From positions 1 through 33,911 of the forward strand of contig NZ_JABBJJ010000113.1 of NCBI RefSeq assembly GCF_012933655.1: 33,911 bases of DNA, given 5' to 3'. The DNA comes from Pyxidicoccus fallax. Lineage in GTDB: Bacteria > Myxococcota > Myxococcia > Myxococcales > Myxococcaceae. Below, piece by piece: positions 15,433 to 23,730 of this stretch. The position numbers and the translations under genes are program-made. Every line of letters begins with the position of its first letter. Within the stretch, counting starts at the first letter, position 1. The notes beneath the pieces are model-generated. The model searched no databases, was not told the origin of the DNA, and saw only the letters and a list, made by a program, of their open reading frames with translations.

Positions 15433-16847
15433 CAGCTGTCGAACATGCGGGGGTACGAATAGGGAGCCCACCGATTCTGCCACGGACGCGCCGCCTCGAG
15501 CTGGTACGCGAGCCCGAGCAGCAGGGCCTCGGCCCCCGGCGCCGCCGCGAAGTGGGTGCCGATGGGCACTCCCCCGTCCGTCCAGTGGAGGGGCACGGAC
15601 ATGGCCGGGCTGCCCGTGACGTTGTGGATGGGCGTGTACCCGACGGCGCGGGCGGTGCGCCGGAGCAGCTCCTCCCGTGGCACGAGGGGCGACAGGTGGC
15701 CAAGCCGCCAGGGGGTGTCGGCCAGTGTGGGGGTGAGCACCACGTCGTACGGGGCCACGGCCGCGAGGTAGCGCTCCGTGCTCCTCGCGAACACCGCCCG
15801 CGCCTCGGAGAGCGCGCCGGGACCCCGGCGCGAGAACTCCTCCACGAGCGACCAGGTGAAGGGCTCCAGCTCATGCCGCTCCACCGGGTGGCCGCGCTGC
15901 GGGCCCACCGTGCCGACCACCCCGGTGAGGAGAGCGCCCGCGACGAGGAAGAACGCGTCCCCCAGCTCCAGGCCGTCCACGTCCGGCGGCGAGACGGGCT
16001 CCACCTCGTGCCCGAGGGATTCGCAGAGTGCCACCGCCTCGTCGTACGCGCGGCGCACGGCGGGCTCGGGGTCCTCGCCCGTCAGCGTGCGGGTCCACGT
16101 CGCGATGCGCAGGCGGCGCGCAATCGGCTCCCGCACGTAGCCCACCGGTGGGAGCGCGCCGTCACGCGCCTCCGTGAGCGACAGGAGCAGCGCGCTGTCG
16201 CGCACCGAGCGGCTGATGCAGTGGTCGTAGACGAGCGCGCCGAAGTCCGAGGCGCCCGGGCTGGCCGGCACGCAGCGGCCACGGCTCGGCTTGAACCCGA
16301 AGAGGCCGCACACCGACGCGGGGATGCGGATGGAGCCACCGCCGTCGTTCGCATGCGCGAGCGGGACGATGCCGGCCGCCACCGCCGCGGCGGAACCACC
16401 CGAGGAGCCCGAGGCCGACAGCGTCAAATCCCAGGGATTGTGCGTGACGCCCTCGAGCACCGTCTCGGTGCTGCCGAGCATGCCGAACTCCGAGGTGGCC
16501 GTCTTCCCCACCGTGACGAGGCCCGCCTCATCGAGTCGCTGGCTGTAGGGCGTGGCCGGCGCGGCGAAGTTGCGCGCGAAGAGCCGTGAGCCCAGCGACC
16601 AGCGCAGCCCCGGGTAGGGCGTCACGTCCTTCACGAGGAAGGGCACCCCCGCCAGGGGGCCGGGCGGGGGCTTCACTTGCCGGGCGCGCTCCAGGTCGAG
16701 CGTGGGAATGGCCCGTATCAGCGGGTTCATCGCCTCGATGCGCTCGGCGCATGCCGCGAGCACCTCCGCCGCGCTGAGTTCGCCGCGTGCGACGAGCTCC
16801 GCCTGCGCCACACCATCCAGCCGGGACAGAAACCGCAGGTTCGCCAT
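15432..16847 (-). CDS. Amidase signature family hydrolase
   Basis: This 471-aa enzyme should hydrolyse an amide (Ser-cisSer-Lys mechanism). The catalytic Lys is Lys73 in PFLVKDV, the Gly/Ser-rich signature is SASGSSGGSAAAVAAG (144-159, with the cis-Ser near 148), and the nucleophile is Ser172 in GGGSIRIPAS. Length and order are standard for the amidase family (about 450-500 aa); it has no signal peptide. GatA is unlikely because no gatB or gatC is nearby and the sequence is closer to stand-alone amidases. The start at 16847 follows GAAGGGGG with suitable spacing. It is the first gene of a two-gene unit with the TetR regulator and has a good promoter candidate upstream (16870-16900). Confidence 0.95.
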   Translation of the reverse strand: MANLRFLSRLDGVAQAELVARGELSAAEVLAACAERIEAMNPLIRAIPTLDLERARQVKPPPGPLAGVPFLVKDVTPYPGLRWSLGSRLFARNFAAPATPYSQRLDEAGLVTVGKTATSEFGMLGSTETVLEGVTHNPWDLTLSASGSSGGSAAAVAAGIVPLAHANDGGGSIRIPASVCGLFGFKPSRGRCVPASPGASDFGALVYDHCISRSVRDSALLLSLTEARDGALPPVGYVREPIARRLRIATWTRTLTGEDPEPAVRRAYDEAVALCESLGHEVEPVSPPDVDGLELGDAFFLVAGALLTGVVGTVGPQRGHPVERHELEPFTWSLVEEFSRRGPGALSEARAVFARSTERYLAAVAPYDVVLTPTLADTPWRLGHLSPLVPREELLRRTARAVGYTPIHNVTGSPAMSVPLHWTDGGVPIGTHFAAAPGAEALLLGLAYQLEAARPWQNRWAPYSYPRMFDS

Positions 16848-16869
16848 GGAATGCCCCCTTCAATAGCGA

Positions 16870-16900
16870 ATTACATGTTCCCGTTTCAGGGCGATGTCAA
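16870..16900 (-). promoter_or_regulatory. Candidate sigma-70 promoter of amidase-tetR
   Basis: On the minus strand a consensus -35 TTGACA (16900-16895) is followed 19 bases later by TGTAAT (16875-16870); the expected transcript start is about 15 bases before the amidase ATG. The spacing is slightly long. The -10 region overlaps the palindromic hexamer ACATGT (16873-16878), a possible regulator contact. Confidence 0.5.
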
Positions 16901-16950
16901 GCCGGGGTGATGGCGCGCGGCGCGCCCAGGTCCGGAGCCTGCTCCCGTCC

Positions 16951-17715
16951 TCAGTCGAGGGGCGTGCGCTCGCCAGGCGTCAGCCACGTCACCCGGTCCG
17001 CGAGCCCCGCCTGGGAGAACGCCTGCCTGAACGCGTCGGGCCCCTGCCGGAAGTGGGTCCAGCCGTCGTAGTGCACGGGGACGATGCGGCGGGCCGCCAG
17101 CGCCTCCGCCGTGCGCACCGCCTCCCGGGGGTTGAAGGTGTAGCGAAGCGGGCCGGTGATGGGGAACGCGACGCCTCCCAGGTGGAGGAAGGCCGTGTGG
17201 ACCCGGTACTTCCGAGCCACCTCGGCGACGCCGTCGAACCAGACGGTGTCACCGGAGATGTAGACGGGCCCGGGCAGGGCCTCGCTCTCCAGCAGGAAGC
17301 CCACCACATGACCGACGATGGGCAGCGAGCCCGGCGGGCCGTGACGCGCCGGCGTGGCGGTGATGCGCACGTCTCCCAGCGTCGTCGTTTCGAAGGGGCG
17401 CAGCCCCACCACGCCCGGGTGGGCCAGCCGGCGCGCCGCCGCGTGGGTCGTCACGAGCCGGGGCACCTGGGGAAGCAGCGCGCGTCCGGCCTCGTCGAGG
17501 TTGTCACCGTGCTGGTCGTGCGACAGCAGCACCGCGTCGATGCGACCGAGGCGCTCCACGGGGAGCGCGGGGCCCGACGTGCGCCGCGAGCGTGTACCCC
17601 AGCCGAAGCCATAACTGCCTCCAGGAGGGTCGAACGCGGGGTCCGTCAGCAGCCGGAGCGAGCCGATTTCCAGGAGCAACGTCGCGGTGCCGATATGGGT
17701 CGCCGTGAAGGACAT
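16951..17715 (-). CDS. MBL-fold metal-dependent hydrolase (UlaG-like)
   Basis: This 254-aa protein belongs to the metallo-beta-lactamase fold, UlaG-like subgroup (Lactamase_B_2). The metal motif is LSHDQHGDNLD with His66, His69 and Asp71; further likely ligands are His125 (ARHGPP), Asp156 (ISGDTVWF) and His215 (VPVHYDGW). The H-x-x-H-x-D-N form has Asn where the family usually has His (HxHxDH), so metal occupancy may differ. The substrate is unknown; relatives include lactonases and phosphodiesterases. No signal peptide. Start at 17715 follows GAGGG. It is divergent from the nuclease-MIR gene across 214 bp. Confidence 0.9.
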   Translation of the reverse strand: MSFTATHIGTATLLLEIGSLRLLTDPAFDPPGGSYGFGWGTRSRRTSGPALPVERLGRIDAVLLSHDQHGDNLDEAGRALLPQVPRLVTTHAAARRLAHPGVVGLRPFETTTLGDVRITATPARHGPPGSLPIVGHVVGFLLESEALPGPVYISGDTVWFDGVAEVARKYRVHTAFLHLGGVAFPITGPLRYTFNPREAVRTAEALAARRIVPVHYDGWTHFRQGPDAFRQAFSQAGLADRVTWLTPGERTPLD

Positions 17716-17929
17716 GGGCCCTCGTGTCGTGAAGTCCCGGCAGCGTGGAGGCCGCCCCCTTCATGAGTCAATGAATTCCCCGCGGAGGTCGTTGGACCTT
17801 CAGGAGATATGCCAGCCGTGAACAGCCAGGAATGGCGCGGGGTCTCGTATCAGGGATGTCGAGAGGGATTGGCTGGGCCGGCTGCAATCCCACTCATTTC
17901 TCGACGTTTGAAAAAAGGGGGAACAGGCC

Positions 17930-19270
17930 ATGGCTGTCGTTTTGCGCGTGATGTGCTGGAACATCGCAGAGGGCAAGTACAACACGGAGGAGGACAACGG
18001 GATGCTGCCGAGGCTCGCGGAGGAGATCCGCGCCGTGGCGCCCGACCTCGTCTTCCTCAACGAGGTGAGGAACGAGAGAGGATGGCCCTGGGGCAGCGGC
18101 GTCAACCAGGTGGTCCGCCTCTCGGAGCTGACGGGCATCCCGTACCGGCACTGGGCGAACACCAACGCGCTCGGCGTGCGGGGGCATAAGGCGGTGGGCA
18201 TCCTGTCGCGCTTCCCGCTGGAGGCGGCCGTGTACCACCCGGTGATGTACGACGGGAACACGACGGGCTTCGGCACACTGGAGAGCAGCATCATCGTGGA
18301 TGGTCGGCGCATCCACGTCTTCTCCATGCGGTTCAATCCGGTGCATTGGGGCAACCCGGACTTCGACTACATGCAGGAGTGGCGGGAGAACATCGCCGGC
18401 CATCAGCAGGCCGTCACGATGCTCCAGGGGCGGGACCCGAGCATCCCCATCATCTACGGGGGTGACTTCAACGCCTGGCCCCAGGCGGAAATCCATGCGC
18501 CCCAGTACAACCACTTCATGCAGAACAGCACGCTGACCAACGCGCTGGTCGCGCACCCGGCTCCGTACGACGAGGACCCGGAGGGGGTCGACTTCATCTA
18601 CTTCCGCGGGCCGTACTCCGTGAGGACGGTGGAGCGCCGCCGGCCCGAGAACAACCCGACGGACCACCCCTACGTGCTCGCGGAGCTGCAGTCGCCGCCG
18701 ACGGGCTTCACCGTCACGTATGGGTGCCGCATCAAGCTGCGGCACTGCGCGGGAGGCCGGGCGCTGCACTCGCACCCGTTCAACTACGGGCACGCGGGGA
18801 CGTCGGGCCAGCAGCAGGTGACGGCCTACGAGGGCTTCGACGAGAACGACTGGTGGTACATCCAGGGTCCGCACGGGACGCCGGCCAACTACCAGCAGAC
18901 GCTGCCGGTGTCCCACGGGCAAATCATCCGGCTGAAGCACCGGGGCACGGGGCGCAACCTGCACAGCCACAGCGGCCATCCCTCGCCCGTCACCGGGCAG
19001 CAGGAGGTCACCTGCTTCGGAGAGAACGGCGTCGGAGACGGCAACGACAACTGGCGCGTCGAGGTGGAGGGCGGCGGCGCGTGGACGGGCGGCAAGCGCG
19101 TGAGGCTCATCCACGTCGCCACCAACCACGCCCTGCACTCGCACTTCGGGCACTCGCATCAGGAGTGGACGCGGGGCCAGCAGGAGGTCACCTGCTACGA
19201 GGGCCGCGACGACAACGACTGGTGGTCGGTGTTCGCGGCGGTCGCGCTGGATGGGAGGGAGCCCTTCTAG
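17930..19270 (+). CDS. EEP-family nuclease/phosphatase with C-terminal MIR-like region
   Basis: This 446-aa protein joins two domains. Residues 1-255 form an endonuclease/exonuclease/phosphatase (DNase I-like) domain: Asn11 in CWNIAEG, the metal-binding Glu45 in FLNEV, Asp179/Asn181 in GGDFN, Asp221 in VDFIY and the TDHPY motif (245-249, Asp and His). Residues about 262-440 hold three units of the form (I/V)(K/R)L.H......LHSH....H....GQQ(Q/E)VT.(Y/F)(E/G)....(D/N)DW, resembling MIR domains (protein-O-mannosyltransferase, IP3 and ryanodine receptor type; beta-trefoil). No signal peptide is visible, so location is unclear. The ATG at 17930 follows AAAAAAGGGGG. Substrate could be nucleic acid, phospholipid or a phosphoinositide; the MIR region may bind sugar or lipid headgroups. 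Confidence 0.9.
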   Translation: MAVVLRVMCWNIAEGKYNTEEDNGMLPRLAEEIRAVAPDLVFLNEVRNERGWPWGSGVNQVVRLSELTGIPYRHWANTNALGVRGHKAVGILSRFPLEAAVYHPVMYDGNTTGFGTLESSIIVDGRRIHVFSMRFNPVHWGNPDFDYMQEWRENIAGHQQAVTMLQGRDPSIPIIYGGDFNAWPQAEIHAPQYNHFMQNSTLTNALVAHPAPYDEDPEGVDFIYFRGPYSVRTVERRRPENNPTDHPYVLAELQSPPTGFTVTYGCRIKLRHCAGGRALHSHPFNYGHAGTSGQQQVTAYEGFDENDWWYIQGPHGTPANYQQTLPVSHGQIIRLKHRGTGRNLHSHSGHPSPVTGQQEVTCFGENGVGDGNDNWRVEVEGGGAWTGGKRVRLIHVATNHALHSHFGHSHQEWTRGQQEVTCYEGRDDNDWWSVFAAVALDGREPF

Positions 19271-19282
19271 GCTGGGAATGAG

Positions 19283-19305
19283 CCCGCCTCGCCTGTCTGG
19301 GCGGG
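19283..19305 (+). terminator. Weak hairpin after EEP-MIR gene
   Basis: CCCGCC (19283-19288) pairs with GGCGGG (19300-19305) 13 bases past the stop codon, with an eleven-base loop. GC-rich and without a T run, so only a candidate. Confidence 0.3.
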
Positions 19306-19484
19306 GCGGCGCCCGTCCTGGGCTTGCGGCGCGCGGGTCTTCGAGAGGTCAGGGCACGCACGCCCTCGCCCGCGGCCCGGTCGGAGGGCGGCCGGGGTGA
19401 CGAGCACGGGGGGCTCCGGTGGGACTGTCCCCCTGCCCTCCCCATCCGCACCCTCCGGGACGGGGGCCGTTCGAGGGCGAGGGG

Positions 19485-21590
19485 ATGCGCGCGATGCAAG
19501 GTCGGCGGTGGGGATGGGTGTGGGCAGCGGTGGGGCTGGTGGGGTGGATGGGCTGCGGCTCGGCCGCGGAGGCACCGGATGGGGCCGACGTGGCCCAGGA
19601 AGACGACGCGCGGGAGCCACCAGCCCAGGTGTCTCCTGAATCGGACATGGGGCTGGCGGTGTCGGCGCTCGACAGCGCGTGGACGGCGGACCTGCGGTAC
19701 GCGCCCGAGGCGGATGCCACGGTGGCCGCCAACGCGCCGGGCACCCCGCTGGGGACGGACATCCGGCTGACGGTGGACGGGGACCCCGCGCGGCGGGCCT
19801 ATCTGCGCTTTCGCCTGCAGGGGCTGCGAGGCCGGGTGGCGCGCGCCACGCTGCGGCTGTTCGCCAAGGATGCGATGGCCGCCGGCATGAAGGTGTACGT
19901 GGCGGGCAGTGACTGGCGCGAAGGCACGCTTCACTGGGACAACGCCCCGGCCCCCACGGGCGAGCCCGTGGCGGTGGCCGGCGCGGTGGCGGACGAAGCC
20001 TGGTTGGAGCTGGACGTGTCCGCGGCCATCCGCGGGGATGGTGACCTCACGCTCGTGCTCACCTCGGACGCGACCGATGGTGGGGTGTTCGTCTCGCGCG
20101 AATCGGGCCACTACATGAACACGCCGCAGCTCCTGGTGAGCCTCGACGTGGACGAGCCGTGTCTCGTGGGCGGCGCGCCGCCCGTCGTCCCCGGCGAGTC
20201 CTGCGCGTACCGGGGCAACGGCGTGGCGGGCACGACGGCGGGATGGTTCGCGGTGGGTGGCAGCGGGAGCGAGCTCCTCTCCGCCGTCGGCGCGCTGGGC
20301 TCGGACCTGGTGGTGGCGGGCGAGTACTCCACCCCCTATGACACGGTGGCCGACTTCGGGGGCGAGCCGCTGCCGGGCACGAATGGCTTCGCGGTGGCAC
20401 GGCTGGGTCCGGACGGCACGCACGTCTGGAGCCGGGGCTTCCCCTCCCGCCTCCCGGACGGGCCGAGGGTGCGGTTCGCGAGCTTGGAGGACGCGGACGT
20501 CTCGCGCTCCGGCACCATCGCGCTCCTGGGCAGCTACGAGGGACAGCCCGACTTCGGCGCCGGTCCCCTGCCTCCTGGCACCGCGCACCAACAGGCCCTG
20601 TTCCTCATGCAGCTGGGACCGGACGGGCAGACCCGCTGGAGCCGGGGGTTCCAGGCGGTGCGGGCTCCCGGAGATTCCCGGCCGATGACGCTCTGGCCGC
20701 ATGCCATCGCCACGGAGCCCTCCGGTGACATCACCGTGCTGGGCACGTTCGCGGGCGCGGTGGACCTCGGCGGGGGCTGGCTCGTGTCCGCCGCCACCGT
20801 CAGCCCGGAGAACGACTTCCCTCCCCGGGCCCTGTTCCTCGCGCGCTTCTCGCGCGACGGCCAGCACGTCTGGTCCCGGAAGATGGGTTTCGTCCCCGGA
20901 CTCGAAAGTCCATACGTCACCCCCATCAATCCTCCCGCGCTGGCCGTGGACGCGGCCGGCAACGTCATCGTGGGAGGCTCGCTGATTCCGGGCACGGACC
21001 TGGGCGGCGGGCATGCGCCCGGCCTCGTGTGGCACACGCCCTTCGTCGTCCGCTACTCCGCGCGCGGCGAGTGGCAGTGGGAGCGCCTGCTGACGGGCGC
21101 GGGCGGCGGCGTCACCGCCGTGGCCACCGCGGGCAACCGCGTCTACTTCTCCGGCAACTTCCTGCGCCGCATCCGCTTCGCGGGCGAGGAGTACTTCAAG
21201 GACGTGTCCTACGCGCCCTTCGTGGGCGCGGTGGATGCCGGGGGCGAGGACGTGTGGCTGCGCACGCTGGGCTACACCAGTCCCAATGATGCCCGGCAGG
21301 CCATGACGGTGGACGCGGAGGGCAATGTCGTCTTCACCAACCGCATCGGGCAGGACCGGTCGGCCGGAGGCGGCGTGCTGCGCGCCGGGCGCCTCGTGGC
21401 CAGCTACGGCCCGGACGGCGAGCACCGCTGGTCCCGCACGCTCTCCGTCAACGTATGGGACAGCCAGCTGACGCGGCTGGAGTCCGGAGAGCTGCTGCTG
21501 GGCAGCACCATGGCGCGGTCCGGCACCGTCGAGGGGACGACCTACTCACCGGGCTCGCGCAACCTGGTGCTGATGCGCCTGCGGCCGTAG
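19485..21590 (+). CDS. DNRLRE plus beta-propeller lipoprotein
   Basis: This 701-aa protein starts at the ATG at 19485 after GAGGGCGAGGGG; a second ATG lies three codons on. The export signal ends at GWMGC (Cys24); the -3 residue is Trp rather than the usual Leu, so lipidation is probable, not certain. Residues about 50-200 form a DNRLRE-type jelly-roll (RYAPEADATVAANAPGTPLG, RAYLRFRLQGL, ATLRLF, WREGTLHWDNAP), known from proteins with a carbohydrate-binding role. From about 235 the chain has repeating units with LGPDG..VWSRGF and (V)AVDAAGNVIVGGS, typical of SBBP/delta-60 beta-propeller repeats found in myxobacterial surface proteins. Function is probably binding or structural; no catalytic motif seen. 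Confidence 0.9.
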   Translation: MRAMQGRRWGWVWAAVGLVGWMGCGSAAEAPDGADVAQEDDAREPPAQVSPESDMGLAVSALDSAWTADLRYAPEADATVAANAPGTPLGTDIRLTVDGDPARRAYLRFRLQGLRGRVARATLRLFAKDAMAAGMKVYVAGSDWREGTLHWDNAPAPTGEPVAVAGAVADEAWLELDVSAAIRGDGDLTLVLTSDATDGGVFVSRESGHYMNTPQLLVSLDVDEPCLVGGAPPVVPGESCAYRGNGVAGTTAGWFAVGGSGSELLSAVGALGSDLVVAGEYSTPYDTVADFGGEPLPGTNGFAVARLGPDGTHVWSRGFPSRLPDGPRVRFASLEDADVSRSGTIALLGSYEGQPDFGAGPLPPGTAHQQALFLMQLGPDGQTRWSRGFQAVRAPGDSRPMTLWPHAIATEPSGDITVLGTFAGAVDLGGGWLVSAATVSPENDFPPRALFLARFSRDGQHVWSRKMGFVPGLESPYVTPINPPALAVDAAGNVIVGGSLIPGTDLGGGHAPGLVWHTPFVVRYSARGEWQWERLLTGAGGGVTAVATAGNRVYFSGNFLRRIRFAGEEYFKDVSYAPFVGAVDAGGEDVWLRTLGYTSPNDARQAMTVDAEGNVVFTNRIGQDRSAGGGVLRAGRLVASYGPDGEHRWSRTLSVNVWDSQLTRLESGELLLGSTMARSGTVEGTTYSPGSRNLVLMRLRP

Positions 21591-21607
21591 GCGCGGTCAC
21601 TCCTGCA

Positions 21608-21685
21608 ACCCCCGGGGCCGACGGCGTCGTACCACTCATTCATGCAGGGCTGGCAGGCAGGCCGTACGAAGCCGCGGGTGGCCAT
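21608..21685 (-). pseudogene. Degraded copy of the four-Cys protein's C-terminus
   Basis: On the minus strand, the frame from 21685 reads MATRGFVRPACQPCMNEWYD followed by AVGPGG, which matches the core of the neighbouring protein (CEACAKEWYAAVGPGG) with the same Cys-x-x-Cys and EWY(A/D)AVGPGG. The DNA also matches: CCCGGG(G/A)CCGACGGCG then CGTACCACTC, at 21613-21640 and again at 21770-21797. There is no upstream coding part and no start signal, and the frame runs on without a matching end, so this looks like a truncated duplicate left downstream of the intact gene. Confidence 0.55.
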
Positions 21686-21713
21686 GCGGTGCGAGGAGTG
21701 TGGGGAGGGCCCT

Positions 21714-22076
21714 TCAGGGAATCTTGACGCCGACGGCCCGGAGGGCCTGGTTGACAAGCTCCCCCAGTCCCCCGGGACCGACGGCGGCGTACCACTCCTT
21801 CGCGCAAGCCTCGCAGAGATACTCTTCGTCGGAACCCCAGTCGTGGAAGTAGCCTTTCCCGGGCTCCTTCTTCGCCTCCTCGCGATTGCGGCGGGCCACC
21901 TCGCGGCACGGCTGACAGACGAGGGTGGGCTCTCCCCAGCCGTTGACGATGACGTGGACCTCCACGAACCACTGCGCCTGCCCGGACCGCTTCGCACGCA
22001 CGGCCTGGGCGATGTGGGCGCAGGTCTCGTACGGACCCCGGTCGCCATGAAACCGGCAACGGACGAAGGCGACCAT
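21714..22076 (-). CDS. Small four-Cys (zinc ribbon-like) protein
   Basis: This 120-aa protein carries two Cys-x-x-Cys knuckles, VCQPC (Cys54/Cys57) and LCEAC (Cys88/Cys91), spaced like a zinc ribbon interrupted by a charged Lys/Glu-rich linker; Cys7 and Cys19 could add to the site. It has no signal peptide and is probably cytoplasmic. The family is not recognised. The ATG at 22076 is eight bases after the stop of the upstream lipoprotein gene, so the two are likely co-transcribed; the in-frame ATG at 22115 would overlap that gene by 31 bases and is less likely. A fragment homologous to its C-terminus lies directly downstream. Confidence 0.75.
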   Translation of the reverse strand: MVAFVRCRFHGDRGPYETCAHIAQAVRAKRSGQAQWFVEVHVIVNGWGEPTLVCQPCREVARRNREEAKKEPGKGYFHDWGSDEEYLCEACAKEWYAAVGPGGLGELVNQALRAVGVKIP

Positions 22077-22084
22077 GGCCGACG

Positions 22085-23248
22085 CTATCTCTGCCCCGCG
22101 AGCCAGGAGCCCCACCGCACGAGCCGCGTGCCGCCCTCGGACTCGCGCTTGCCGCCAGCAACCACGCGCTCGGTGCCGCTGACGAGCGGCTGGAAGCGCG
22201 CCTCATGAGGCAGGCCCGCCAGTCCCGGCGCCCACGGCTCGGCCGCGTAGGTCTCCATGAAGACGCGCTCGACGCCCTCGAAGTTCTCGGCGCGCTGCTC
22301 GGTGATGGCCGGCACGCTGCGCCCTTCCGCGGTGAAGGTGCCCCGGGTGCCGGACGCGGCGGCCGGAGGCCAGTCCCCCGAGGACAGCGCCTCCCAGGGC
22401 AGGTCCATCAGCCGCTCCTCCAGGGCCTCCGGCTCGGCCTGGGAGAAGTCGGCGCAGGGATTGGACTCGACCGGACCCTCGTTGCGCAGGAGGTAGCCGC
22501 GCTCGGCGGTGGAGCACACGCGCATCACGCCAGGCGCGGGGCCCACGTCCACGTGGCGGTCGTAGTACGCGCCCGGGCCCAGGGGCCGCTCCAGCGCGGG
22601 CGCGGAGGCCTTGTCCTCCGCCGAGCCCTCGCGGAACTCGCGCAGCGTCAGCTTGAAGCCGCCCGGGGTGCGGAAGCCGGCCGCCTCGGTGCTCGCCTCG
22701 AGCAGGCCGCGGGTGAGGTACAGCGGGCCCGGCGCGTTGGCGTACACGCGCGTGCGCAGCGGGCCGTCCACGGGACGCTGGTCGCTGACGTAGCGCATGG
22801 CCTCCCAGGTGCGGCCCGCGCTGGAGGGCGTCTCGGCGCTGGCCTCGCCCGCGTGGGGCACGTCGAGCGGGCGCGTCGTGTCCGTGCGCACGGGGACGAC
22901 GAGGTCCCCCGCCAGCCGCGGGTGGGCCAGTGGCTGGCCGGCCTCGTTGGTGTAGGCCACGCGCACCCACACCCAGGGCTGCTGCACGGCCACCACCTCC
23001 AACGTCAATTGCCCGCCGAGGGTGCGCGCGGCGCCTTCCGCGCCCTGCGTCGCCGAGAAGGAGTAGGTGACCCGGTCGCCCACCCGGGCGCGCTTCCAGG
23101 CATCGGTGTCCTGCATGGGATGGGACTCCTGGCCCTGGGCGTCGGAAGGAGAGCGGCTGCTCGACTTCGTGCTCTCGCAGCCCGGAAGGAAGCTCAGGGC
23201 CGCGCCCAGCATCACTGCGAAGGAGAGGGGGGAGTGGCGCATATGCAT
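22085..23248 (-). CDS. Lipoprotein of unknown function, 387 aa
   Basis: The export signal ends with lipobox LPGC (Cys24), followed by a Ser-rich linker (ESTKSSSRSPSD). The mature protein appears to be a two-part beta-rich periplasmic or surface protein: DRVTYSFSATQGAEGAARTL, QLTLEVVAV and WVWVRVAYTNEAG near residues 58-103 suggest one beta-sandwich domain, and the remainder has two Cys (VCSTAERG and NPCADF). No catalytic motif or known family is recognised. Two starts are possible, ATG at 23248 or ATG at 23242; neither has a good ribosome binding site. It is first in a unit with the four-Cys protein. Confidence 0.8.
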   Translation of the reverse strand: MHMRHSPLSFAVMLGAALSFLPGCESTKSSSRSPSDAQGQESHPMQDTDAWKRARVGDRVTYSFSATQGAEGAARTLGGQLTLEVVAVQQPWVWVRVAYTNEAGQPLAHPRLAGDLVVPVRTDTTRPLDVPHAGEASAETPSSAGRTWEAMRYVSDQRPVDGPLRTRVYANAPGPLYLTRGLLEASTEAAGFRTPGGFKLTLREFREGSAEDKASAPALERPLGPGAYYDRHVDVGPAPGVMRVCSTAERGYLLRNEGPVESNPCADFSQAEPEALEERLMDLPWEALSSGDWPPAAASGTRGTFTAEGRSVPAITEQRAENFEGVERVFMETYAAEPWAPGLAGLPHEARFQPLVSGTERVVAGGKRESEGGTRLVRWGSWLAGQR

Positions 23249-23730
23249 GGAGGACTGGATACACCGGCGGTGTATTCACGCCCACCGTCCCGCTGGCGCC
23301 GCTCGCCCCTGCCCCACGAAACTTCTGCCGCGCTGCGACGAGAATGGATTTGTCCGGCCGAGGTGCTCGAACGCCCTCCGCGCGGGTCCATGGCGGTGTC
23401 GCGGATTGAACCTTGCGCCGGGTGTCACAGACCCCAGGGCAGGTGACCGATAACCAGACATCACTGTGCGGTTCCGCAACGCCCGGGTTCTCCTGTGGAA
23501 TCAGCAGCTTTGGCGCTGGTTTACGCCCCCGGACGTCAAATCTGTTTACGCGCGCGAAGCCGCGCCCTGGTGCGCGGACACTCCAGGCAAAGCATCGAAG
23601 TCGGGTTTTTTCCCTCTGTGGGGTTGGTTGGCCTCCCAATTGCTCATGAATCGGGGCGCGCCGGGCCGTGGCTGGCGGAAAACCAGGCGGACGGCGCATC
23701 CCCCGCAGTCAGGTAACGAGGAAACCCCCC
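23249..23730. other. 482-bp divergent intergenic region
   Basis: This long gap separates the divergent genes starting at 23248 and 23731 and should hold both promoters. The only structure noted is a pair of direct repeats, GTTTACGC at 23519-23526 and 23544-23551, 25 bp apart (about 2.4 helical turns). No start-signal-bearing small ORF and no RNA gene is seen. The base composition is less GC-rich than the flanks. Confidence 0.5.
23519..23551. promoter_or_regulatory. Direct repeat GTTTACGC in divergent promoter
   Basis: Two exact GTTTACGC copies (23519-23526, 23544-23551) are preceded by CTG or CT, spaced 25 bp start to start. A dimeric activator site is possible, but the repeat is short and could be chance. 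Confidence 0.25.

Noticed and set aside
17809-18189. 126-aa plus-strand ORF preceded by AGGAG
   Set aside because: Spacing from AGGAG to ATG is only two bases, and the frame overlaps the better-supported EEP-MIR gene; no recognisable motif.
17894-19159. 421-aa minus-strand open frame
   Set aside because: Antisense to the EEP-MIR gene, whose catalytic motifs are intact.
19188-21425. 745-aa minus-strand open frame
   Set aside because: Antisense to the propeller lipoprotein and overlapping the EEP-MIR gene end; Arg/His-rich without a start signal.
22203-23699. 498-aa minus-strand open frame, and 413-aa plus-strand frame 22205-23446
   Set aside because: Both overlap the lipoprotein gene in other frames and show shadow-type composition.
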